From the NCBI GenBank assembly GCA_905221605.1, contig CAJNDS010002253.1, positions 222,904 through 286,903 on the forward strand: 64,000 nt of DNA. Direction: 5' to 3'. This document shows, piece by piece, positions 32,372 to 54,905 of the stretch. Position 1 is the first letter of the stretch; each line of letters starts with the position of its first letter. Origin of the DNA: Symbiodinium natans. Lineage: Eukaryota > Sar > Dinophyceae > Suessiales > Symbiodiniaceae. Under the pieces are notes generated by a model that worked only from the letters and a program-made list of their open reading frames with translations, was not told the DNA's origin and made no database searches. The translations under genes and the position numbers were made by a program.

Positions 32372-34180
32372 ACACGCCAGCAATGTGAACTTTGCTTGAC
32401 CACAACAAGCCAGCACCATCCAGCACCCACATCACATGATGCCTCCTTGTCCGCGCATTCCGCGCTCGTCGCCATTGCGTCGGAGCATGAGAGGCGGCCG
32501 GCACAACTCAAAGACACAAGATGGCACAAGTGCTTCAAGTGCTTAAGATTGGTTGAGACACTTGTGTAGTTTGGCCGCTTTCACCTTTGATCTTCACGAG
32601 GCTTGCATACTCTGCTGAAAGTGTGAACATATGTGCACCGTGCATCGAACACTCACCCACTACCACGACCTCCAAAAGTGTTCGCAGAACCGCTGCATGC
32701 AAAGACTTGCCAAGTGCTACTGCACCTAGCAAGCCCCTTACCACGCTCCAACATGGAGTATGGCTGGCATGACAGCAGCACGCCTCCTCCGTCAAAGCGT
32801 CGCTGATAATTGCTGTCATAGCTTTCTTGGACTGGCACGGCACATGAAGAGCAAGCACGTGGCGACTGTGGCGACTGTGGGAGCCCATTGCAGTTTCGCT
32901 CAGGGCGCAAAGCAATTTCAGACCTCGGTATAGGTGGCGTTCTCCTCCGAGTAGTAGCGGAGGTAGTCATCCACAACAGACTGAGGCCCGCGGAATGATA
33001 CCGGGATGTCAGTGGATATACAGTGATATACAGAGTATATCAGCGTATTACAGACACTCAGGCTCTTCTGCGCGAACAAGGGCCACACCAGGAGATGTGC
33101 GACAACCTCCCCTTGCGCAGGCTCCGACGAAGACCTGGGTAATGTGGACGTGGAACAACGAGCTTTCAAGCAGCTGAATACAACTTAATCGTTACATGCC
33201 GCTACGTTGTAGGACCTTAGGGGAACTGCGGCAACTATTTGGAGAACTCACGAGAGCCAGGCTGCACTTCATTTCTGACCGCCCGCAAAGCTGCACCTCT
33301 CTGTACTCATGAGGAGTCAGGTTTTTGACGGTTTAGTCGCCCTTACCAAGCCATGCCTTGTGTGCAAGGCCAGAGAGCGACAAGCACAAGCGGTAGCAGC
33401 ATTCCTCCGAGAGGGGATGCCGTCTGACAGTCTGACAATCTGACAGTCGCTCTGACACTTCACGGCCTGCGGTCGGACCCGGGGTGCCGTCACGACATCC
33501 CCACAAGGATCCAGCTGCGAGCCGATACCGGATGGCGTCAAAGCTCGTGGATCTCACAAAACAACATCGACTTGCACCTCGCACATCCTTGCACCACCTC
33601 CCCTTACTGGGCCGGAGAGGTCTTGTCAACCCCTGCAAGAGACCTCAGAGACCTCAAGAATGCAAGAATGTGACTGCGCCTGCTTTGATAAACACAGCTG
33701 AGCAGCGAAGAACTTCAGGCAAGTTTGCGTTCCCAGGCAAAAAAAACACGCCAGCGGATGCTTGAAACTCTCCATGCCATTCCCTGCCCCTTCGGCACTG
33801 TCAGCGAGCTGCAAGCACCTTGTGCAACTCGACATCTTCGCATAGACCCGACAGAGAGCACAGTGACACAACTGGTGCTGACGCTGATGAGTTGCTTATT
33901 TTTTGCCAGCACGACAAATAAAAACACAACAGAGGGAAAATGAAAGCATGTTCGCTTTGCGACTTGCTTCCTATGATCATGAATGCTCTGGCGCCACATG
34001 GCGCGAGCAGGCGTTTGCAAGGAAACTTGAAGCTGCCTGCGCACTGCAGCCTCAAAGCGGAAGCACTTTTGCTTGCCGCCAACTGTTTTTTACAAGCGGA
34101 ATTCGCATAGCTCCTGTTCTCCAGCGCGCCGCCATCTGCCAGATAGGGAAATTCGACAACCTGTGGCCACCGAGTCACTG
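32372..34180 (-). CDS. Unidentified multi-exon gene upstream of the insertion
   Basis: Candidate minus exons: about 34,165-34,110 (VVEFPYLADGGALENR after CCACAG), about 33,115-33,090 (EVVAHLL, GT donor), 32,980-32,922 (SVVDDYLRYYSEENATYTE after CCTCAG, GT donor), and about 32,402-32,372 (VHIAGVSF), which runs to the edge of the 5.1-kb element and resumes in frame at 27,249. Exon boundaries are only partly defined and no family is recognised. Note the shared words GTATATCACTGTATATCCA (about 33,015-33,045) and GTATATCATTGTATATCCA (about 35,050-35,080), both probably in introns. Confidence 0.35.
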
Positions 34181-34376
34181 CAGAACAGTGAGACCGCTAG
34201 ACTTCTGGGGCTGTCTTTGCTGCCGTCATGACTGACTCCTAGTAACCATTGCACCAGTCTGCGTTTTGCAGTGGGCATAAGTGAAACCAATTGCGAGCAG
34301 GTCCTCACTGCGCCAATCTCGAATCTCTGATGACTGTAAATTGTGTCTGCTTGAGTTCCATTGCGTTCCAGCGCGA

Positions 34377-45438
<11,062 letters not shown>

Positions 45439-48400
45439 CTGACACGTTTACATGACTGAAGCCCAGACTGTCAGGAGCGTTGTCAAAACAGTGAAGAGTC
45501 TGTGCTCCACGACGTAACGCGTCGCTCTCAACTTGGGGCGTGGTCAAACTGTTGCAGGCGAAGCTCAGATGTCATCACAAATACATGCAGCCGCTTCTTC
45601 TCAGGTTGCCACGACAAATGGATGGACAAGACTAGGTTTCTGCCTGCATGCAGCTACCCTCTTCTCTTCCCTACTTGCGCAGCGGCTTCGATCTCAATCT
45701 GAGGAAAGGACTGCCGCATGCCTTAGAATACACTCTCAAACTAGAACAACAAGTTTGCACGAAGCGTTTTGCCCTGAAAAAAACCTCGACACATGCAGCT
45801 TCACGAGTCCCATGATACAACTGAAGCCATTTGTACCGAGATCACGGCCCATCTTCGAGATGGTTGTGGGCTGCGTGCGCAGCCTTTGCGAAAGACAAAA
45901 GCCAAAAAGAGTGTCCTTCGGATCCCCTCATGCAGCACACCGAAAATGCAGTGCGCAACCAATTCACATCGGAACAAACATAGACTCTTGCATATGCTCT
46001 TCCAGTCGCTTTGTCACAAGCATGCGAGTTAGCTGCACAAAGTTCAGAAGTACAACAAACAAGCGAGCAAGCAAGCGAGCAAGCAAGCCAACAGCTCACC
46101 CTTCGTGTTAGCACGCACGGGGGGGGGGGGGCTTTGAGTGTCCACAGGCTCGATGGAAGCATGGATGTGGAAACCCTGACCCCCATACCAGGATCAACTG
46201 CCGGCTGTTCATGCAAGTGTCAACTAACTTCCAAAAACCTCTTGAAGCTTCACTCCTGAAGATCTACCGCAAGAAATGCTGAAACGCCACACCCCCAAAA
46301 CCCTGAGCTCAAACAATTGTGCAGAGTTTGACTCACTCAAGACATTCAACAGCTGCGGGTTTTCACGCCCGCAACCTCGATTAAGCCTTCACGGGCCTAA
46401 CGATATCCTAGGCATGGTAAAAGGCAGGCAAACACCAATGGCTTGTGTAAGGCCACTAAGGCCGCTAAGGCGTAGGCATTGGCCGGCCATCGGCCTACCA
46501 GCACAAACAGCCAACATGCATGCAAAACGCGGTTCAATTCCTCAGTGTCAGGTGTAGCGCAAGGACATCCGATTGCCAAGCATGTTGTGATCTTCTTGTC
46601 TGTATCTGCCTGGCTCCGCCGGTGAGGCTGCTCATGAGGCACCGGTGAAAGGACCTTCACTCCCGACCTCATCTGCAAAAGCAAAAACCACCCATCTAAA
46701 CCCATCTGGGGACTCTTGCATAAAAACCATGCGCTCGGTGCACTTGGCACCTGAGGGCCCTGGGAGCCACGCTGCATCTTGAAGGTGGGCCCAAGCCAGG
46801 CTCGGCCATCACCTCCCTTTAAGCCAAATGCGGCGAACCAACGGGACAGATATCATAGTCTGGCATGCACGTGCTTGCACAAACTTGTCACGTGAATTGC
46901 ATTGCACGCGCTCAACGCGTTGCAAACCTGCATGACGAATGACGCCTGCGACCATAAAAAACGCAATTGATGCACTCAAGGCGAACAAGATGGGGGCATG
47001 CATTACATCGACTTGCAGACCAACAACAAAAGACTGACGTGAAAGAAGGTTTACAGCAGTAACCAAGCAGCGCATATGATTGAAACACCAACTACGATTC
47101 TCCCGAACTTGAACCGCAAGTCTGCAAAATTCACCGATGCTGTGCATCAACTGGTGGGCAGTTCATTTAGAAGCAGTGAACATGGGCGGTTCTTCCCTCC
47201 AATGGTGAAAGCCTGAGGTATTCGACTGGAATGGGCCTGCAAACACTGCATCCATCACCCGGTATCCAGCAAATCCCGCTGTTTGCCCCGACACCCACCA
47301 AGAAGTGAAACTCACCCGGACGCTGCGCGTATTCACATGAATGACTACTATTTGCTTAAGAACCCCCGAACAAATCGACGACAAAATTCCTACTCTATAT
47401 TGCCCTTGTTGGAAAAAATTTGCAAGTCATGCTGGGGGTGCACTTTGCAGTCAATGCGGTGGGCTTGCCATAGCTTGCAGCTTGCACTTCCGAACGCAGC
47501 TACGTGCTCGGGCGCGGGATTTGCACGCAAGTGCACAAGGCTCTCCTGGTTGGCCCCATCGGGCTCCACGAGCTCGGTTTGGCACGTCCAAGCTATCTCA
47601 GAGCCCAGTGTCTTCGCCTGGACGGGGGGGCGTACTGCAATGGCTGCAATGAACGCACGCGGCGTGAGGCCCTTGCTCGAGCGACACCAGCGAAAGCCCA
47701 CTGCCAAAGAAGAGAAAAAATGCCACCTGTCGAACGGAGACCGGGCCAAAAGGCGAAGAAGAGACACACACACACACACACAGAGCACGCAGAGTGCAAC
47801 GAGCCACTGTGCAGGCGCATCTGATCGAATCTGGCACATCTACTCTACCTCTGTGTGACAACCACCAGCACAAGCCGCAATTCACATGCTGAACTTTCAG
47901 GTGCAAGCATCTATCGTAAACGCGTGTGTCGGAGCTAATTTGCTGTGTTCGACGCACGACACCGCCATGACAGAAACGCCACATCCTGTCATTGTGGAAG
48001 GTGAAAGCAAAAGGTGAACCCGCCTTCTCGTTTCCCTTGTGACAGTGGAAAGCCCCAAGCCCGTCAAGAAGTTACTACGCAAGCACTACTCTCGAGTCGC
48101 AGCCATTTGGCGCCCTGGCACACAAGGGGTGCCACCCTCAAGCCCTGATAGCCGAAGCCACATGCTCTAGGCTCAACATTTGCGCAAGACTCGGAAAACA
48201 CAGAAAGAATTTGGCAAGCCAAAGCTTCAAATTCAGCACCGTTCAGTCTGCTTGCCTGCACCATCCCACTATTAGTGTGTGACAGCCCGTCGGCTTTAAC
48301 TTCGAACATTCCTTTGTTGCAATTTGTTGCAAGATAGACAACTTCCCAAACATGTCTTCTGACTTCAGATCTATACGCTCTGCTCAATTAAAAAACCCCA

Positions 48401-49190
48401 AGCCTGCAACTCAATGAAAAACACGAATCGGTTTCCGAGCAGCCTCTAAAGCTTTGAGAGCGGTTGCCAGAGACTGCAGGGGTTGGAGCCAAAACTGAAC
48501 TGCAGGGGACCGAACTATGATGAAAATTATAAAAAAAAAGCGACACCTGCACTAGAGACCGCAATGCAGGGGCAAAGGCTTAAACTAGTGATAGCAGGGA
48601 CCAAAGCATTGAATTATGGGTCCAAAGCCCAAAACTTCTAAAATGAAGGTTGCATGGCGCCGGAAACCTAAAACTTCAGGCCTAAAGGGTCCTACAATGT
48701 CAGCATAGGCCCCAAACACTGAAAGACCATGTAAGCCTAAAACGATGACAGGTTCGCATTTCGTGAGCACAAACATCCAAAGGCGACGGCAGTTTCGAAG
48801 ATCGCCATGTCAAGCCAAAAAAACAAATGTATGCACTTTTTCTCGAACATCCCAAAATTAGTGTTTGATCTGAATAGTCCCTTTTTGTGCCCACCCCATT
48901 GTTGCCAATGTTTTTGTTTCGGAAGTATCTCAAACTCAATTTTCTGAGATTACGTTGCGGTTGCGTGACCGACATCAGACAATGCTTGTGTATTCGCCAT
49001 TGGATGTGGCGGTTCCGCGTAAGAGTTCGATAAGTAACCGTTTTTTGCCTCTGGGATAGGTACCTATTTTATAGGTCTATCTGGAGACGCATAGAACCTA
49101 CCCCTACCCGTCAACCCCCAAGGCCCATAGATCCCTATCTACAGGGGTCTATCTGAAAGCAACAAATCCCATATGTGGGCTAGGACCCCT
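45439..49190. other. No firm gene; possible upstream exons of the voltage-sensor gene
   Basis: The N-terminal part of the 34-45 kb gene should begin here. Candidate minus stretches: about 47,650-47,400 (AIAVRPPVQAKTLGSEIAW and neighbours) and 47,060-46,900 (hydrophobic, FALSASIAFFMVAGVIRHAG). Neither could be joined in phase to 45,438. Simple repeats: G11 at 46,120-46,131 and (CA)n at 47,764-47,781. Confidence 0.35.
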
Positions 49191-49194
49191 CAGA

Positions 49195-49515
49195 TAGGTA
49201 AAAAACCCTAAGCCCAAAAACACCCTGAGCCCTAAAAACCCCTAAAACTAATCCCAAAAAACCCTAAACCCTAAAGACCCCGAACCCCCAAACCCTAAAC
49301 ACCCCTAACCCCTAAAACAACCTGAGCCTTAAATAATACCCCCGAACCTAAACCCTAAAGAGCCATATACCCTAAACCCGAAACCGCACAAATCCCTGAG
49401 CCCTAAGCCCAAAAAACCCTGCACCCTAAAAGCCCTAAACTCTAAACCCAAAAAAACCCCTAACCCCTAAACCCGAAAAACCCTAAGCCACCAAACCTGA
49501 ACCTAAAACCTGAAA
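49195..49515 (-). repeat. Degenerate CCCTAAA array (G-rich on minus)
   Basis: ACCCTAAACCCT, CCCAAAAAACCCT and CCCCTAACCCCTAAA units, polarity opposite to the 23-28 kb arrays. Confidence 0.85.
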
Positions 49516-49520
49516 CCCTT

Positions 49521-49790
49521 GTTCAGCGAATCTGTGCTGGCCTCCGGGTTCACGTACCCTTGCACGCCACTTCTACATCTTACGCAGTTGCCAATGTGAT
49601 GTCAGCAGGAGGGGTCGCTTTCCAAGGCGCAACGTTCATGCTTGACTTCATTGCGGACAATCTGCTTTAGCTCTACTGTCCCATCTCATATCCCCTCAAG
49701 AAATCTCGAACGCTGACGCCCAAGGCACCAAACATTGCATGTAGGCTCGCGCTCAAGGACTGCCTCAAGAGGAGATGACAGACACAACCC
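49521..49790. repeat. Copy 1 of a diverged duplication
   Basis: Shares CGTACCCTTGCACGCCACT, TGCTTGACTTC(A/G)TTGCGGACAA and AAGGACTGCCTCAAGAGGAG with 50,478-50,735 in the same order. Here it directly follows a CCCTAAA-type array. Confidence 0.85.
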
Positions 49791-50477
49791 CTCGTCGAGA
49801 GGGGAAAGCGGCATCGCAGCATGAACGAGCAACGTCGCATCGTCATCGACATGTCTGAGTGTAGGAATCACAAACCTACTGGCAACGACACCTCTGCAGC
49901 TGCCGCTCAAGCTCGTGGCCCGGCCCGCCACAGCGTATCACCCATGTCCGACGCTGCCAGCCAGCGAAGCCTATCACACGCAGCTCGGCAGTCCAACAAA
50001 AACTTCATGTACGCATTGTCGGTTTTGCACGACACAGTTTCAGTAAAACTGCCTGCCCCCCAGGTCCAGCTGCATGGAACGACAACCGCCAGAATCTTGT
50101 ACATCGATGTCGCTGCCCACGTGACTTTGGAAAGGACCAGTTGCTCTTTGTTGCTTGAGTGATAGCATCAGCCAGCTGCAAGTTCTGCTCTGCCTGAGCC
50201 TGAACGGAAGCAGTTGTTTCTCGCGGAGGCCACACCTCAGAGTCTTCCAAAATATCCCTCATGGATCCATCTGTCCATTTGTCGTATCAAGACAGTGCCC
50301 CGGAGACTTCATGCCGAGGTATGTTCCCTGCTCCCCCCTGGAACGCCCCTTGATGTCAGGCGATCGTTTGTGTTCCCAGATTTCGCATCTTGACGTGAAA
50401 GCATGCATCCCAATCAATTTCCGCTTTGCCCGCCATAGCACGCCCTTGCTGCTCAGCCGTGAAACCGAGGCTCTTAA

Positions 50478-50735
50478 CTTGTTGAGCAAATCTTCGCTGG
50501 CCCCCCGGATTCAGTTAGACATGACATATCACGTACCCTTGCACGCCACTGCCAACGTGACATGTCAGCTGGACGCTGTCGTTTTCCAAGCTCGTGCTTG
50601 ACTTCGTTGCGGACAAGGTACTTTAACTCCGCCACCCCATATCATATCCCCTAAAGAGATTTCGAGCACTGACGCTCAAAGCACGAAACATGTAGGCTCG
50701 CACTCAAGGACTGCCTCAAGAGGAGATGACACAAA
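50478..50735. repeat. Copy 2 of a diverged duplication
   Basis: Same word order as 49,521-49,790, with indels and substitutions. It directly precedes another short CCCTAAA-type stretch at 50,738-50,840. The 690 bp between the copies holds an open plus frame (49,821-50,162) and no recognised gene. Confidence 0.85.
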
Positions 50736-51109
50736 ACCCCTACACCCAAAACCATAAAAACCCGCAAACCCTTAACCCAAAAATTGCCCTAAAACCCCCT
50801 GAACCCCAAAAACCTTAAACCCAAAACACCCTTAGTCTGCGAAAGGCACTTGCGACGTGTGCCCGTCAGCGCCAACTTTTTTGAAACCAACAGAAGTAAG
50901 GGTGGACCCCTAACTTTCCTAGGATGGGGGTGCACGACTTCAAGTTTGCGCACTACAGGAGACAGATGCACGAATTTTCACGAAGTGGCTAGCCTGAATA
51001 ACAGCACTAAGTGAGATAGCAACACGAACCGAAAGGAGACTAATCTTAAAATAGCAATAAACCCCAAAGTGTCCTAGAAGCGTTGCCAGCATCTGTCAGG
51101 GAAAACGGG

Positions 51110-51840
51110 ATCGTAGGGGTCATGACCGGTGTCTCCTGCGGGGTTTATGGGGAACGCGAGACCATCGTTCTTTATCATGAGCTTGCGAATGGAAGGCTCG
51201 GTAAAGCAGAGCGTTGTCAAGACGCACGTGACTACGTGTGTAATGGGAGCGGCGAACATGAGAAGGGGCAGAATCTGAAGCTAGATGTTGGATGCGGTCA
51301 TATGCCTCCGTGAGGCAAGCTTCACTCCAATGGAGCTTTGGGCGACCTGCTCGGCTGGGGCCATATGTACGGCAGTAAGCCATTGAACTTTGAAAGGTAA
51401 ATACTGATTCACAAGAATATGGATGTCGAAGGAGATGGCCGAAAAAATTAAGACGATTCTGTGAGTAGACCTGGGAGGGAGGCTGAACATGTTTACACCG
51501 AAATGCAAGTTGGTGTAAATATAAGTTGGAGCACTCGGCTTCTGTAGGATTGATAACTCTACGGTAGAAGGAGGACTTAATCTTCAAGATTCTGCGATGT
51601 TGCTTATAGTGAGTGGAGTCCATACGCGTCAACTGGGAAGGTGTAAGCTAGCTGTAGGCATTCGACCGAGTAAAGCAGAATGGCCTGTACGACCGACCGA
51701 TATACCGTAAGTTTCCATGAAGGTGGAAGACCAGAGTGCGTCATAAGGGGTTTTAGCTTCTTAGCTGCAGATACAGCTTGAGAAATACGATAACGTAAGT
51801 GTTTCCCTTGGCTGCTTTTATCGTCCCAAGCCAGAAAAAA
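51110..51840 (-). pseudogene. LINE-type reverse transcriptase, C-terminal fragment with a frameshift
   Basis: Two minus frames overlap. The first (51,879-51,604) reads RISQAVSAAKKLKPLMTHSG, YRSVVQAILLYSVECLQLA. The second (51,632-51,120) reads LTRMDSTHYKQHRRILKI, NFFGHLLRHP. This order (ISxAxxAFxKL, LYxxLVxxxLLYGxE, then LxxFxxxxLRxIL and FGHLxR) is typical of the region after the reverse transcriptase core in non-LTR elements. A one-base shift near 51,640 breaks the frame. The core catalytic motifs are absent because the element is cut at about 51,840, where a CCCTAAA array begins. It is a dead, 5'-truncated copy. Confidence 0.75.
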
Positions 51841-53340
51841 CCCCGAAGCCCTAAACAGAAGCCCTGGGCCTAAACTCAAACCCTAAACCCTAAACCCTAA
51901 AAACCCCTGAACCCTAAACCCGAAAACTCCCTACTGTAAACCCTAAACACCCCCTTAAACAAACCCCAAACCCTAAAAACCCCTAAACCCTAAACCCAAA
52001 AAACCCTAAACCCTAAACCCCTACTGTAAAGGCTAAACACCAAACGAACCCCAAACCGACAAAACCCCTAAACCCTAGACCCAAAAAACCCCTAAGTCCT
52101 AGACCGTGAAACCCGTAAACCCTGAACGCAAATACCCCTAAACGACTTGAACCCTCAACCCGAAACCCTAAATCCTTAAACCAACCCAAACCCTAAAAAC
52201 CGCTAAACCATGCTAAACCCTAAACCCCAACAAACCCTAAACCCTAGACCCTAAAAACCCCTACTGTAAAGGCCAAACACCCCTTAAACGAACCCCAAAC
52301 AGTAAAAACCCGAAACCCTAGTCCCAAAAAAACCCTAAGCCCGAAACGGTAAACCCCTAATCCTTGAACGCAAATACCCCTAAACGCCCTGAACCCTAAA
52401 CCCTAAACCCAAAAAAACCTAGACCCTAGAAACCCCAAGCTCTAAACACAACAAACACCCAAACCCTAAAAACCCCGAAGCCCTAAACAGAAGCCCGAGG
52501 CCTAAACTCTTAAAAAACCCTAAGCCCTAAACCCTAAAAACCCCTACGGTAAAGGCTAAACACCCTTGAAACAAACCCCAAACCCTAAAAACCGCTAAAC
52601 CCTAAACCCAAAAAAACCTAAACCCTAAACCCTCAAAACCCCTATTGTAAAGGCTAAACACCCCTTAAGCAAACCCCAAACCGTAACAACCCCGAAACCC
52701 CTAAACCCTGAACGCAAATACCCCTAAACGACCTGACCCTAGACAAAACACACTCTAAACCCTAGAAACCCCTAAGCTCTAAACACCAAAAAACCCAAAC
52801 CCTGAAAACCCCGAAACCCGAAACAGAAGCCCGAAGCCAAAACTCTTAAGAAAACCCTGAGCCCTCAAACCTTAAAAACCCCTACTGTAAAAGGCTGAAC
52901 ACCCCTTAAACAAACCCCAAGCCCTAAAAACCGCTAAACCCTAAACCCAAAAAACCCCTAAACCCTAGACCCTAAAAACCCCTACTGTAAAGGCTAAACA
53001 CCCTTTAAACAAACCCCAAACCCTAAAAACGCTAAACCCTAAACCCCAAAAAACCCTAAACCCTAAACCCTCTGAACCCCTACTGTAAAGGCTAAACACC
53101 CCTGAACCCCAAACCGTAAAAACCCCTAAACCCTAAACCCCAAAAAACCCTAAACCCAAACCCTAAAAAACCCTACTGTAAAGGCTAAACACCCCTTAAA
53201 CGAACCCCCAAACCGTAAAAACCCCTAAACCCTAAACCCAAAAAACCCCTAAGCCCTAAACCGTGAAACCCCTAAACCCTGAGCGCAAATACCCCTAAAC
53301 GACCTGAACCCAAAACCCTAAACCCTAAACCAAAAACAAA
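51840..53340 (-). repeat. Large degenerate CCCTAAA array with higher-order structure
   Basis: 1.5 kb of ACCCTAAACCC, CCCAAAAAACCC and similar units. Longer motifs recur within it: CTACTGTAAAGGCTAAACAC (about nine times, 51,930 to 53,170), GAACGCAAATACCCCTAAAC (about 52,122, 52,371, 52,702, 53,281) and a GCCCTAAACAGAAGCCC-like motif (three times). It therefore amplified as blocks, not only as heptamers. Confidence 0.9.
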
Positions 53341-53397
53341 ACCCTATGCGGAGGTTGCCTTGTATAGGTTGGAAGGGTAAAACACCCGCAAACAAAA

Positions 53398-53410
53398 TTT
53401 TGGCTCAAGA
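53398..53410 (+). other. Relict spliced-leader match, ATTTTGGCTCAAG
   Basis: The last 13 nt of the dinoflagellate spliced leader, as I recall it (CCGTAGCCATTTTGGCTCAAG), occur exactly here, preceded by CCGCAAACAAA. Relict leaders arise when trans-spliced mRNAs are reverse transcribed back into the genome. The sequence after it (ATGTGCCATGCGCCTGG) shows no recognised gene. Confidence 0.4.
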
Positions 53411-53534
53411 TGTGCCATGCGCCTGGTAAGAAAAGGGTGCTTGGTCCTTTGGGTTTGGTTTGTGGTTGGTTTTGGGGTTGACTGTTTTGTTCCCTGTCCC
53501 CCTTTGGTTGCCCCCCGTAGGTTATGAGCCCAAA

Positions 53535-54227
53535 TTAGGCTCCCTGCGGTCTAGGTAAATTGTTGCATTTGTTTAGTGCCAAGTCTTTGTTCAGGATTGG
53601 CTTGTCTTTCACAAAACAAGCCTGCACTTCCGACGGTATCCTATCATCAAACAGGGCAATCCATGGCAAAAACACTTCAAGGTACTCAACCCATGCTTCG
53701 ATCTCGGCACGCCGACCCTTGTTCATGCGTCCACCATCCAACATGGGCAACTTTGGCACATATGAGTCTGCCTTAGGATTCCTGATAGGAGCGCCGTTCC
53801 CATCATCAACCTCCATGGCATGGTCCACGCTGTCACTGATGCTACTCAAGCTACCAGCACCTTTGCCTTTCTTCTCAGCACTTGTCCGGTCCTGGACCAG
53901 CTGCTGCACCAGCGACATCATTTGAGATATCTGCTGCTGCTGCTACTGAACTGTCTGAACCAAAAGCTGGGATCCCAGGGCTGCCTGCACGGCAACGGGG
54001 TCCACTGCTGCAGGCTGTGGTGGCACCAAACCTGGTGGCGACATGGGTGAAGCCATTGCCGGTATGGGGGTGCCCATGGCAGTCGGAGAACCAACCACCG
54101 GGCTTCCTGTGGGATGCACTGCACCCGACAAGACAACGGGGTTCCTTGGTGGAACTGAGGAGTGTCTGGACCCTGAGGGTCTCTCATAGGGAGGTGCAGC
54201 CCCTCTCCTGCCTCTTTCACGAAGCAT
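53535..54227 (-). pseudogene. Retroelement gag-like frame interrupted by one amber codon
   Basis: From Met at 54227 (MLRERGRRGAAPPYERP) the frame runs Pro/Gly/Val-rich to QLLVQTVQ, then TAG at about 53,946, then QQQISQMMSLVQQL and on to the stop near 53,535. The TAG sits in a run of CAG codons and differs from CAG by one base, so a single nonsense change explains it. The distal part (YVPKLPMLDGGRMNKGRRAE, WVEYLEVFLPWIALFDDRIP) resembles the capsid-like start of copia-type gag proteins by its W/Y/L pattern. There is no zinc knuckle or protease downstream; the frame ends next to the CCCTAAA array. An upstream TAA precludes a longer N-terminus. Confidence 0.55.
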
Positions 54228-54239
54228 TCCGGGTTCACT

Positions 54240-54905
54240 CTCGCCTATGTGTTAGTACGATGGCCTTCCACGGCCCTCCATACCAAGACAACTCAAGCAC
54301 ACACCAAGTCAGCGTATTGGGCTCACTTTCTTTCTTTGCAACAGAGCTTCCACGCTCCGCTACCACGTTAAAAACCCAAGATGCCAAACAAGACACCAAG
54401 GATACAACCAAGCCAAGCTCACACAAGTCCAAACCAAGCAAGCAAGCTCAGACACTCGGACAACTCTTCTGTTTTGGCTTGCAGCACTTACACCTGAGCC
54501 AAAGTGGAAAACGTATCACAGCTCTCCAACTTGCCAGCTCGGCTTAAAAGACCTCCAAAACTACCCTCGAGTCACAAAACTCGACGAGAGTGGTTCCCTA
54601 TAAGGCAAAAACGTTCCTGCATCACTAATCATACTCAGGCTACTAGGAAAACTTCAAAAGCTGAGCAGACTCCAAGCTATGCACACAAAACTGCAAACTG
54701 CAAAACTCACCGTGTCGCACCCTCACAGGATGACGCACAGGTTTCGAACTTCTACACTATGTACAGCTGCCAGCAAAGATACCCTTTCTAGGAAAAAACA
54801 GAGAAGCTAAGAGGTAGAGAAGGAAGCGTTCACACCTGCTTCTGCACCTGTGTTATCTGATGCGGAACGAAGCTGCAAAGAATTCAGATATGCAACAACC
54901 AAAGT
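54240..54905. other. Leader or flank of the gag-like frame; nothing recognised
   Basis: On the minus strand this would be the 5' side of the gag-like frame and should hold an LTR and primer-binding site if the element were complete. I could identify neither. Confidence 0.3.
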
